Assembly: GCA_037447655.1 (NCBI GenBank)
Contig: JBBHKE010000779.1
Location: 1 to 44,837 of the forward strand
DNA from: Zygnema cylindricum
Lineage: Eukaryota > Streptophyta > Zygnematophyceae > Zygnematales > Zygnemataceae
Direction: 5' to 3'
DNA length: 44,837 nt
Shown here: in pieces, positions 24,427-34,172 of the stretch
How positions within the stretch are numbered: the first letter of the stretch is position 1
Layout: each line of letters opens with the position of its first letter
The notes under the pieces: generated by a model
What the model saw: only the letters and a program-made list of their open reading frames with translations
Told to the model about the DNA's origin: nothing
Databases searched by the model: none
Made by a program: the position numbers and the translations under genes

Positions 24427-25436
24427 CGATTAAAGCTTCTCCCTTATCCTTTGATTTCGAGTCTATTTCCATCTCGTCTTCCGCTTCGGTTGGAGTTGGC
24501 ACCAGTGGTTCCACGGCTGAATCCTCCTCGGTTTGATTTGTACCTGCAAGATCATTGTATTCTAGAAAACTTGGATAATTAGAAAGCTCAAAGTCATCAG
24601 ATTTTTTTGACTCAATCTGATTTTGACTGTCTTTGTATGCTTAAAGGGATCTATACATTTTCCTTCATCCATGACCAAAAGATGCTTTACTAGAATTATA
24701 TCTTTTATCTTGAGATCATAAACTTCATATCCTTTTACATCTTCATCATATCCTAGCAGATATCCTGGTTTTCCTTTCGGATCCAACTTCCTATTTGACC
24801 GATTTGTGTCTAGGCTGAATACTTGACTACCAAAAACCTTTAAGTGTGAAACATCTCGTTTTTTGCCGGTCCATTTCTCATAAGGAGCTTGGCCTTTTAC
24901 TGCTGAGGTAAGAACTCTATTTTTGAGAAAATTTGCACAGTTCATAACTTCGGCGCAAAATCTCTTTCCTGTTTCCTTATATGACTGCATACTCCTAGCA
25001 CAATCACTTAGTGTTCTATTTAACCTTTTGGCTACACCATTCTGCTCAGGATTTTTTGGAAGTGTCTTTTGGTGTTGTACTCCATCTTCTCTAAGAAAAT
25101 CCTCAAACTGATTGGAGGTATACTCTCCCCCATTATCACTCCTTACTCTCTTAATAGAGGTTTCATGGATTTTCTCACTCCATAACTTACATTCCTTAAA
25201 AACCTGTGGAGCCTTTGATTTATTTTTTAAAAAATACCCTATAGAGTATCGTGACCAATGATCAGTGATTGTCATCATAAACCTTTTACCACCGGGTGAG
25301 GGCACTCTGGCCGCTCCCCAAATATCAGTATGTACCAAGTCTAACACTTTTTCTCCTTTATAAGTGGCTTCTTTTGGGAAGGGTAACCTGTGTGCCTTAC
25401 CTTAAGAACAACCACTACAGTCACTTAGGTTTTCAC
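24427..25436 (-). pseudogene. Copia 2 pol, integrase region (truncated)
   Basis: Minus-strand integrase, mostly one open frame at 24,562-25,347: DLVHTDIWG (first Asp), RVRSDNGGEYTS (second Asp), NPEQNGVAKRLNRT (Glu of the DDE triad, with a K where R/E is usual), then the GKRDVSHLKVFGSQVF segment and the GYLLGYDEDVKGYEVYD segment typical of the copia C-terminal integrase. Upstream the GAG-pre-integrase ends in CSGC...GKAHRLPF with an internal TAA near 25,403. Everything further upstream (protease, gag, 5' LTR) is missing because copia 3 begins at 25,437. 24,427-24,561 is a low-similarity hinge. Confidence 0.9.
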
Positions 25437-26444
25437 TGTTGAAAATAACTAAAAAGGATTTAATATAAATATTTTCTAGGTCTAAATATATGAATAGGAA
25501 AGAGAGCGAAAGCAGTCACCATCCACCTATCTCTCTCCATCCCCCATACTTATTCTAGTCACTAAAGAAGAGAGAGAGAGTAGTGGAGCCATGGCTGCCT
25601 GAGCTCCACCTGTGCTGTACAAGAGTGACCTAAGTCACTCTCAACAAAAGGTTGAGTCCGGCAGTACTCGAACCTCCGACCGGTAGAGCATGGCGTAGCC
25701 GTTCGCTCTAACAAGTTTGTGGTAGAAGTTTGCTAGAGTATATAGGGTTTGATAAATGTTTAAACACTGTTTCCGTAGCTATTCGGATTAACGAAATACA
25801 AACATAGATACATAGAACGAGTTAAATATAGTACGGATATCATTCTGCACGAAACAAATGAATCAGACATTTGTTTCGACGGTTGAGATCAAATACTAAA
25901 TTCTATCCACCGGCGCACATGATCGCCGAGATCTCGGAATAGTCACTTTGGCATTTTGTGACGTGGCATGACCTGGCGCCACGTGGAAAGGTAACATTCG
26001 GTCGCGGGAATTCCGAGGAACTTACGGACGAGTGAAAAGTGGACACGTGTCTGCTTAATGGCCTTGTCCTACAAAGGCCGTACAAAAAGTACATCGGCAG
26101 TAGTACTTTCTTGTACTAAACAGTGTTTTGATTGGTTCGTACTGTCAATAGATAGGGGTTGTGAGAGGGAGCTAGGACTTAGAAAAATCTGGTAGATGGT
26201 CTTCTCTCTCTTTCAGAGTTTGTATATATAGGCATCTTTGCCACTCTATAACTAATCGCCTGGTTGGGCGTTTTCAAAGATTCTTTTTCCTACGGACTGA
26301 GGGGGAGTCCAGGCTGCATATGGGTACAGTCAGATTGTCAACTTGTTTCTTTGGGCAGCAGTGGTTGCCATTGAAAGTGGGTAAGTTAAAAACTATCAAG
26401 AGGCTTATTGAATTATGTAGTCCAATGGAGGACATATAATTGCA
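25437..26444 (+). mobile_element. Copia 3 5' LTR
   Basis: 1,008 bp, TG (TGTTGAAAATAACTAAAAAGG) to CA (ATATAATTGCA). Its start is repeated at 30,778. Its end matches the reverse complement of solo LTR D, which fixes the boundary. Promoter-like elements in sense order are a perfect inverted repeat CGAAACAAATG/CATTTGTTTCG (25,850-25,878), a G-box-like GCCACGTGG near 25,977, a GTAC cluster with an inverted CCAAT box (26,079-26,145), and TATATATA at 26,222-26,230. The next bases, GGTTATAGACCC, could be a decayed tRNA-Met primer-binding site; this is weak. Confidence 0.88.
25655..25735 (-). other. tRNA-like segment in copia 3 5' LTR
   Basis: Read on the minus strand it has an A-box/D-arm-like TTGTTAGAGCGAACGG and a B box GGTTCGAGTAC at about 25,664-25,675, with spacing like a tRNA gene. 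It is homologous to the tRNA-like segments in LTRs A, B, D and E and likewise antisense to the element. Confidence 0.5.
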
Positions 26445-27378
26445 GGTTATAGACCCACCCTCTAGGGTGCCCATCTTGAATGGATCAGGGTTTATCTATT
26501 GGGAAGCCATGATGACAGAGGCTTTGTGTTAAAAACGATACTATGGTATTGTTAATGGACAAGTGAAACGTCCACCTCAAAGAACCCCACTAGGGTTTGG
26601 TGGAATAAGGTTTTTTGTAGCAACACCTGTTGCAGCAGAGAAGGCAGATGATAGGGACAGCAGTGTGTCTGAAAAGGGGAAAGAAAATGAGACACCTCTT
26701 ACTCCTATTGCTCCTATTCCCACGACACCTTGAGCGGCGATCGTGAAGACCGTGGAGATCGACACTCTAATGTGGGAAGACACCAACATGGCTGCTAAGA
26801 ACTTCATTGTAAGACACCTCACTCAAGCTTTGGCAACTCCCTATCTACACGTTTACAAGGCCGAGGAGTTGTGGGTGAGTTTGATAGAGATCTATAGAGC
26901 AAGTACGATTCAGGAGCTCCAGTTGGCACATCAAAAGTTGAAAAATGATACTTACAAAGGGGGAAAGATGTTAGACTAGTGTAATGATCTTTCTTGTGTA
27001 TATATAGAGATGGAGAGTGCCGGATCGATAGGTACAATGAAAATAAAAGTTAATACTCTCATCATGAAGTTACATGACGAGTATGAGAACATAGTGTACC
27101 GAATACAGGAAATGACTGGTAGTCCATGGAAGTGGAATACAGTGGTCCGCATGATACTTGTGCAAGAGAACACGATTGAGATTTGGAGAGGAGGAAAGAG
27201 CGTTCAAGCTCTAGCCGTCGGAGGGGACAGGTGGAGACAGGACCCAAAAAAGCCATACAAAGGAGAAAGAGTTCAGGTTGGAGGACCGAGGCCCCCAAAG
27301 GCCCTTTGTCATTTTTGCAAAAAGCCGCGACACTTTATCGCGGATTGTGTCAAGCTGTCGGAACTGAGGATCCAATAG
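26445..27378 (+). pseudogene. Copia 3 gag
   Basis: Degenerate gag: an N-terminal PILNGSGFIYWEAMMTEAL segment (26,467-26,530), a central TQALATPYLHVYKAEELWV region (26,743-26,979), MKLHDEYENIVYRIQEMTG (27,010-27,378) and a CCHC zinc knuckle CHFCKKPRHFIADC near 27,307-27,350. TAA, TGA and TAG stops at several points and frame changes break it. In family members this protein forms the particle and packages RNA; this copy cannot be translated whole. Confidence 0.85.
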
Positions 27379-27917
27379 AATCGTGGAGGGGGTTCTTCCA
27401 GAGGGAAGAAAAAGGCACTTGTGGTCACAAGAGTGATAGGAGAAACCAAGGAAAGTCCTCTAAGAAAGATGGGCAGCTTCTTTTTGCCGAAAGTTTGGAG
27501 GAGAAGGAGATCCCTCACAGACAAAAGTGTGCCCTTGGAGCAATTCGGGAAGCTCCACAGGAAGGATGGATCATCGACTCAGGTGCATCCATGCATATGT
27601 GTCGTGACAAGGACCTGTTCACTAAGCTAAGGAAAATCCCTACTATAGAAATAGAGTATGGGGATGGGAGAGTGGTTAGTACAGATTTAGTGGGATCAGT
27701 AGATTTGAAAGTCTTAGTGGAGGGTAAGACTTCTATACTCACTTTCTCAGATGTACTCTATATTCCTCACCTGAGTAAAAATCTTTTCTCTTTGTGTGTG
27801 TTACATGACAAAGAGTTTGATATATTCACTAGAAAAAGCGTCTTTACAACTAAGTATGGGGATGAAGTTTTCTTCACTGCAGATAAGGGTAGCCAAGGAA
27901 TACTTTGGTTAACCTGA
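27350..27917 (+). pseudogene. Copia 3 protease
   Basis: Aspartic protease region with WIIDSGASMHMCRDK (catalytic DSG at about 27,570-27,600), followed by a GDGRVVST loop and FSDVLYIPHLSKNLFSL, the standard copia protease landmarks. The frame differs from gag (a shift near 27,340-27,380) and it closes in TGA near 27,917, where another frame takes over. Confidence 0.85.
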
Positions 27918-29104
27918 GTTATGAAAAGAAGAATGCTTATTATGTTGGTGTCCCAAAGTTGATGATTTGGCATAAGCGGTTGGGGCATGTGCCCTTTAAT
28001 AGGTTGAGGGAAATGAAGAAGCTTGGTGTAGTAGACTGCATTCAGTTCAGCGATAATGAAATGGTGGATGATTGTAGTGGCTGTGCCCAAGGTAAGGCTC
28101 ACAGACTTCCTTTCCCTAAAGCCGCCACATATAGAGGGGAAAAGGTACTAGATTTAATCCACACAGATATCTAGGGACCAGCAAGGGTACCCTCAGTTGG
28201 AGGGAAAAGGTATATAATGACAATTACTGATGACTGTTCTAGGTAATCTAGAGTTTACTTTCTAAAAACAAAGTCTCAAACACCAACTTTTTTCTAAGAA
28301 TATAAAGCTTGGAGTGAGAAGCTGCATGGAACCCCCATTAAGAGAATAAAGAGTGATAATGGGGGAGAATATACCTCTAACCAGTTTGAGGAATACCTAA
28401 GAGATGAGGGAGTTCAACACCAAAAAACTGTACCACATTATCCAGAACAAAATGGGGTAGCTGAGAGGTTAAACCGAACACTAAGAGATAGTGTATGCAG
28501 TATGTTGGCAGACAATAAAATAGGAAAGAGATTTTGGGCAGAAGCCATGAACTGTGTTAACTACATTAAGAATAGAGTCGTTACCTTAGCTATCAAAGGT
28601 ATGACACCTTATGAGAGATGGGCTGGAAGGAAACCGGATATATCTCACCTTAAAGTATTCGGTAGTCAAGTTTACTGTCTAGATACGGATAAGTAAAACT
28701 GGAAACTTGATGCTAAAAGAAAACTTGGCTATTTTGTGGGATATGATGAGGATGTCAAGGGATATAGAGTCTATGACTGAGTAAAGCAAGATATCATTTT
28801 GGTCAATCACCTAGTTGTCATGGATGAAGGAAATTCAATTGACCCCTTCAAATATACCGAGAAGATAAAAATCATATTTGAGTCTGAAAGTGAGGAGAAC
28901 TCTGTTTTTCCCAAAAAAGACATGAGTGAGACAATGATTGCAAATCCAAGGGAGATCCAAGATGCTAGAGAGTTACCAGATACCTCACATATTCCTATGG
29001 ACTGCAAGGAGACAAAAGAGGAGGAACTAGAATCATCTTCCATGGATAAGGGAGGGAATGAGACAGTAAGGAGAAACCCAAGACTTCCCTCTATTTCAGT
29101 GTGA
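27905..29104 (+). pseudogene. Copia 3 integrase
   Basis: GAG-pre-integrase with HKRLGH and CSGCAQGKAH (HHCC zinc site), then the catalytic core DLIHTDI (Asp), KSDNGGEYTSNQF (Asp) and YPEQNGVAERLNRT (Glu), KPDISHLKVFGSQVY, and a C-terminal tail to 29,104 that is acidic and Ser-rich. All three catalytic residues are present. In-frame stops occur at about 28,172, 28,242, 28,294, 28,694 and 28,778. One frame covers the whole stretch, so decay here is by nonsense mutation more than by indels. Confidence 0.88.
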
Positions 29105-29189
29105 GAGTTTGAGGGGGGGAGAAGGAGCAGCAAAAGGATACAAGAGAAACAGGTTGCTCAGTTACTAAGCTATCTCATCCTGAAGAGCC

Positions 29190-30057
29190 TTAGTCATACT
29201 TGGAGGCAGTAAACAACCCAGAAAAGGACAGATAGATTAGAGCCATAAATGATGAGATGGCTTTGATCATGGAAGCAAATACTTGGGAGCTAACGGACTG
29301 TCCTCCAAACAGAAAACTTATTGGCTGTAAATGGGTATTTAAGCTAAAATAGAACCCAGATAAAACCATTGAAAGATATAAAGCTCGGTTGGTAGCAAAG
29401 GGGTTCACCCAAAAGGAGGGGATTTACTATGAGGAGACATTTGCTCTAGTTGTTCGTTTCCCATTAGTAGGGATTCTCCTCAGTCTACCAACAATGGAAG
29501 ACATGGAAATCCATCAGGTGGATATTAAGACCGCCTCTGAATGGTGAGTTAGAGGAAGAAATCAACCAGAGGGGTTTGTGGAGGCTGGGGAAGAGAGCAA
29601 AGTCTGCAGACTCATAAAGACCTTATATAGACTTAAGTAGGCTCCCCGACAGTGGAGTAAAAAACTAGATGAGTTTCTCACTGATCTGGGATATATCTGG
29701 ATCAGCTTGGACCATTCTATCTATATGTTTGAAGATGAGGATGGTGTTATCTTTACTGCAATTTATGTGGATGATTTGCTGGTGTAAAGTAAGTCTTTGG
29801 AAAAGATCAATAGGTTAAAAAGTGAACTTAGAAGCAGTTTTGACATGAAAGATTTAGGGGAGGCAAGATATATTTTGGTAATTCAAATCGAAAGAGATAG
29901 GGGGAAAAGGATCATTAGACTCACTCAGAAAGAAGCCATAGGTAATATGCTTGAGAAACTCCAGATAGATAAAGCAAACAGTTGTACCACTCCGATGGAC
30001 TTGAAGAAAGTAAGTGATGGGAGTGTAGAAGGAGGAGTGATTATCTTAGATGATTAG
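29190..30057 (+). pseudogene. Copia 3 reverse transcriptase
   Basis: RT with [42 protein letters not shown] (first Asp present), PRQWSKKLDEF, YVDDLLV and SFDMKDLGEARYIL. A deletion of 2 bases after KTA removes the usual FLNG, with further loss before QPEGF. A TAA follows YVDDLLV (about 29,786). Non-functional. Confidence 0.87.
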
Positions 30058-30764
30058 ATGAGTCCAGAAGAGAGAGAATTTATGAAGTCTATTCCTTATA
30101 GACAGGTCGTAGGAAGTTTGATCTACTTTATAAACTGCACAAGGCCGGACATAACAGCAGCAACAGGAGTCCTCAATAGGAGTCTTAACGATCCTAGGAA
30201 GATAGATTGGGAGGAAGCCGAGAGAGTCATGAGATATCTCGTTGGAACCAGAGAGTTACGGTTGCATTTGGGAGGGGAGCACACTGATATCACTACTTGG
30301 AGTGATGCCAGTTATGGGATGCACCTATGAGAAGATGCACTTCTGGGTATGTGTTTTATGTGGGGGAAGGTGCTTGTTGTTGGAGCAGCAAGCAACAAAA
30401 GGTGGTTGCTCAGTCTACTATGGAGGCTGTGTATATGGCCTCTTATTCTGTTGTGAAAGATATGATGTTGATCAAGGCATTGCTGCAAGAATTGGGGTAT
30501 ATAAAAAAGGGAGTGCATGAAGTCTTTTGTGATTATCAAGCTGCAATTGCAATTGCAGCCAATCCAAAACATCATTTCAAAGCTAAACATATGGACATAA
30601 GATTGAGCTTTGTAAGAGAAAAATTTGAAAATAAAATTTTGAATCTTGTGTATAGACCTGATGAAAAAATGGTGGCTAACATGATGACCAAACCCGTGCC
30701 CTCTCCCAAAATAAAATATTGTACGGAAAAATGCGGGTTGAAAGAAAAATTAAAATTAGGCTAG
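30058..30764 (+). pseudogene. Copia 3 RNase H
   Basis: Starts after a TAG at 30,055-30,057, with SIPYRQVVGSLIYFINCTRPDI, then WSDASYG, a one-base frameshift near 30,320, MRRCTSGYV, TMEAVYMASYS (the usual E is retained in MEA), CDYQAAIAI, HMDIRLSFVREK and MTKPVPSPK. It ends 10-15 bases before the polypurine tract. Confidence 0.88.
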
Positions 30765-30777
30765 AAAATAAGGGGAG

Positions 30778-31437
30778 TGTTGAAAAAAAATAAAAAAGAT
30801 TTAATATAAATATTTTCTAGGTCTAAATATATGAATAGAAAAGAGAGCGAAAGCATTCACTCTCCACCTATCTCTCTCCACCCCCCATACTTATTGTAGT
30901 CACTGAAGGAGAGAGAGAGAGTAGTGGAGCCATGGCTGCCTTAGCACCACCTGTGCAGTACAAGAGTGACCTAAGTCACTCTCAATAAAAGGTTGAGTTC
31001 GGCAGGACTCGAACCTCCGACTGGTAGAGCATGGCGTAGCAGTTTGCTCTAACCAGTTTGTCATAGAAGTTCGCTAGAGTATATAGGGTTTGATGAATAT
31101 TTAAACACTGTTACGGTAGCTATTTCGATAAATAGAAATACAAACATAGATATATAGGAGTTAAATAAAATACGGATATGATTCCGCACGAAACAAATGA
31201 ATCAGACATTTGTTTCGACGGTTGAGATCAAATACTAAATTCTATCTAATGCCGCACATCATTGTCGAGATCTCCGAATGGTCACTTTGGATTTTTGTAA
31301 CGTGGCATGACTGGGCGCGACGTGGAGAGGTAACATTAGGTCGCCGGAATTCTGAAGAACGTACAGACTAGTGAAAAGTGGACACGCCTCCGCTTACTGG
31401 CCTTGTCGTACAAAGGTCGTACAAAAAGTACATCGGC
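30778..31437 (+). mobile_element. Copia 3 3' LTR, truncated
   Basis: First 660 bp of the LTR, beginning TGTTGAAAAAAAATAAAAAAG after the polypurine tract and aligning with 25,437 onwards. Homology stops after CATCGGC at 31,437, where a Ty3/gypsy LTR fragment begins. The U3 hairpin and tRNA-like region are kept; the GTAC cluster and TATA box downstream are lost. Confidence 0.9.
30995..31075 (-). other. tRNA-like segment in copia 3 3' LTR
   Basis: On the minus strand, GACAAACTGGTTAGAGC (A-box/D-arm-like) and GGTTCGAGTCC (perfect B box), at tRNA spacing. It is a better match to tRNA promoter consensus than the 5' LTR copy. Confidence 0.5.
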
Positions 31438-31628
31438 TGTCATGCATGAGAGACAAGCAAGAGCGAACATGCATCCCAACCAGCAAAGTTATGCTCCTGA
31501 CATATATACAAACGAAATAAATGAGAAAGGAAAAATGTATATAGAACATGCCAAAGAATAAATGTGAAGATGACCAAAGTAATAAAAGGGAAGAATACTC
31601 CCCTAGCGTGAAGTGACCCCTATAATTC
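31438..31628 (-). mobile_element. Fragment of a Ty3/gypsy LTR (first ~190 bp)
   Basis: Matches 32,756-32,945, the start of the gypsy 3' LTR, at about 90 per cent. It abuts the end of the same gypsy's 3' LTR at 31,629, so on the minus strand an LTR end is followed directly by an LTR start. The other side is cut at copia 3. Confidence 0.8.
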
Positions 31629-32945
31629 ATACTTAGCCGTGGGATAGCCACTAGGCTCCTAGGTCTTCCACGTATTCTCTACAAGAGTTATCTCAAGAAA
31701 GGCAACGAAGCAATAGGAAGCACTTCCAACCAAAAACCAAGAAAATCGGATTTAGCCAAAAATGACACTCCCCAATACAACCAAAATGCCCACAACAACA
31801 AATACACTAAAACAAACCGTCGAGCTGTTCCGAGAATGACGCAGCTTGACAGAAGATGCCACACTCGAAGCCTCCACTCCACAAATCGCCAAATAGTCAA
31901 GTTTGGAGGGAAACCTTCCGGACTTGGCCGAAGCTGTGTGGATTAAAAACGAGGCAAAATATTAGGAGACAAAAATCCGTATACTAACTAGCATCTATCA
32001 ATAGCTAACAAAAGGAAAAGAGATAATGGGCAATCTGTGGCAAGGAGGAAGCAAGAAAACTGCTCCACCGCCAAGAGAAAATTCTTGTCCAAAAGTTAAA
32101 AATTCTAAGTCTGAAAATAGACTAAGTAGAAGCTACGCTAGGCCTAAACGAAAATAGCCTACGTCTAGTCTACTTTACATGTATGGAACTACTTAGAATG
32201 TTGGCCAACAGGCGGCCAACATTGTTTGTCGTACGTTCCGCATAATCCACCGTTCGAGGGTAAAAACCCTCCCTAACTACAGGTACGCGCGAACCTACAT
32301 GGGTTCGCGACTTAAATATATATAATGGTACATCGAAGCGTCGATGGTACTCCCGGATATCGCGCTGCATCGCCAAACCATACTTCACGTGTGTACTCCA
32401 AAATTGTGTACCTGCGCACGAAACGAAACAATAGGCACACGCAATTAGTACATATACAAATAGACGTGTACGCGAATCGAGTACACGTCAAAGATAAGTG
32501 AACCGACGTTCCTTTGCACGTGGGAACAAAAATCATGCATGCGCGCAAAAATAATTGTGCGTGCGTGTATGATTTCGTTCGAGCGTGTTGAATATCGCCT
32601 GCGCTTGCACAATATCGTGCGTGCGTGCAAATTATCGTGCACGCATGCAAAATATTGCTTGCGCGTGCACAATATCATGCGTGCGACCGAAATATATCGT
32701 GCGGGCATGCAAAATATCGTGCATGCCTGCGACCGACACCATGCGGCATGACATCTGTCGTGCATGAGAGACAAGTAAGGGCGAACATGCATCCCAACCA
32801 ACAAAGTCATGCTCCAGACATATATATAAACGAAAATGAATGAGAAGGGAAAAATGTATATACAACATGCAAAAGCATAAAGGTGAAGATGACCAAAGGA
32901 ATAAAAGGGAAGAATACTCCCCCAGCGTGAAGTGACCCCTATAAT
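31629..32945 (-). mobile_element. Ty3/gypsy 3' LTR
   Basis: About 1.32 kb. The minus-strand start (AATTATAGGGGTCACTTCAC) lies just after the G-rich polypurine tract at 32,946-32,953. Its end (GGCTATCCCACGGCTAAGTAT) is shared with the 5' LTR at 42,968. A sampled 120 bases differ at 3 positions between LTRs, so the insertion is fairly recent. U3 holds a 20-bp minisatellite (32,531-32,733); a TATATATA box lies near 32,317-32,327 on the minus strand. The ends are not clear TG...CA. Short frames inside (His/Cys/Ala-rich peptides) are by-products of the minisatellite. Confidence 0.85.
32531..32733. repeat. 20-bp minisatellite, alternating purine-pyrimidine
   Basis: About ten imperfect 20-bp units; from 32,591 on they start AATATC (or ATTATC, AATATT) at 32,591, 32,611, 32,631, 32,651, 32,671, 32,691 and 32,713. 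Each is an AT part followed by a run such as GTGCGTGCGTGC or GTGCACGCATGC. It lies in the U3 of the gypsy 3' LTR. Confidence 0.85.
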
Positions 32946-33461
32946 TCCCCCCCTCAGCTCCTTAGCCTGCGGAGGAGCTGGTCAAAACCGCCGGTAGCTC
33001 ACGACAACCATGGCAAAACCAGTGGCTAATTGGTACAGCTGTTAATGGAGGAACTAAGCACTCCATGTGGAACCCTTGGTTACAATGGTTGCACAAGAGC
33101 ATGGAAGTATCGCCATCTGCTCGCCTGCAAATGGTACGTTCTGTCGCCTCTGTGATTGGCATCCTCATCGGATCCATATCCTGTGACAAATCCGGTAAGT
33201 AACAATGGGCACAATTCTTCGAATGCTCTCGAATTATCCTTGTATCCGCACCTTGCAAACCCAACATCCCATTAACATCCATTTCCACCACACGAAGAAT
33301 GTGTGGTGAAACATCCGTGTCCTAAGTGTCGAAAGATTGTCGTCGGAGGTACACGTAATCTCCGACCCGATAAGATTTCAGTTAAGGCTTGTAACTGTCA
33401 CTTCGCGTGGTGGCAAAGTGCAAAGTATCTCGATGTTGGGCAATCTGCATATTATCAAAAG
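32946..33461 (-). pseudogene. Gypsy pol C-terminus with PHD finger
   Basis: Minus strand. After integrase comes a basic-aromatic segment with AQHRDTL and VGDYVYLRRQS, then VVEMDVNGMLGLQGADTR, HSKNCAHCYLPDL and a PHD finger: C-RR-A, then MLLCNHCNQGFHMECLVPPL and HWFCHGC. The last six zinc ligands (C-x2-C-x4-H-x2-C...C-x2-C) are present, but the second Cys of the first pair reads Ala, so zinc binding may be weakened. A frameshift separates it from the integrase frame, and TAA and TAG stops lie near 33,325-33,370. PHD fingers read histone tails; a role in choosing integration sites is inference. Confidence 0.8.
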
Positions 33462-34172
33462 TTATGGGCATCTCACGAGCGAAAACAAAGCACGGTGAGT
33501 TAGTTCTTCCAAGAATATGGTATCAAACATTAGAGGCAAAGGTAAACTTGCTTCTTTCTGAATATTCCGACCGAGCAAGGGTGCTCGACCGAAGAGAATA
33601 TAGTACGGGCTGAAATTAGCCAAACTAGCCTGTACGGACATCCGGTATCCCATGGTGATATAGCCTAAGGATTCGCCCCAGACGGAGATGTGTTTCTCCA
33701 AACAATGCTTTCGGAGAGCCCGCTTAAAAGTCAGGACAGCTTGTTCCGCCAAGCCATCGGCTTGTGGGTGATCATGACTCGTCTGTGGATGATCAATTAA
33801 AGCTTCATCCAACATCTCTTGAAATTCCCCTCGGAACTCCGTACCCTAGTCCGTGAGAACCTCCGCAGGAGCTCCATAACGCATGAGAACGTGCTCTTTA
33901 AAAGCAATGGTGGTCAATTTAGCGGTCTTGTGGGGAAGAGCGACCACCTCTACCCACTTGCTAAAATTTTCAATCATTATCATGATGTATTGTTTCTCCT
34001 TTCGAGATAAGGGAAACGGTCCGGCAAGATCCACGGACCAGCGATAAAACAATCCTCTAATGGGTAATGGCTGAAGAGACACTTGCCGATTAGAGAAAGA
34101 GGTGCGTAACCGGTCGCATGTGGCGCATTTGTGGAGAATGGCCGCCACATCCACTTGCATTCCGGACCATCA
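33462..34172 (-). pseudogene. Gypsy integrase
   Basis: Zinc-binding HHCC: the H pair lies in QIHTELGHYGTK just upstream, CATC at about 34,115. Catalytic triad: WSVDLAGPFP (Asp), VLTD followed by TAG then GTEFRGEF (second Asp), and HPQADGLAEQAV (Glu). Two amber stops, at 34,173-34,175 and 33,846-33,848, interrupt a frame that is otherwise continuous with RT from 35,588 to 33,462. Both look like single-base changes of Tyr/Trp- and Gln-type codons. Confidence 0.9.

Larger units (their letters stand above)
25437..31437 (+). mobile_element. Copia 3: near full-length Ty1/copia retrotransposon
   Basis: Plus-strand element with a 5' LTR (25,437-26,444), gag, protease, integrase, RT and RNase H in copia order, polypurine tract AATAAGGGGAG (30,767-30,777), and a 3' LTR truncated at 31,437. 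The 5' and 3' LTRs differ at about 7 per cent of positions over 245 bases I compared, so it is an older insertion. It sits head to head with copia 2 and starts exactly where copia 2 is cut, which suggests nested insertion. No target-site duplication can be checked because the right end is lost. Confidence 0.92.

Noticed and set aside
32312-32868. Short His/Cys/Ala-rich reading frames on both strands
   Set aside because: They are translations of the 20-bp minisatellite in the gypsy LTR, with no start context or homology.
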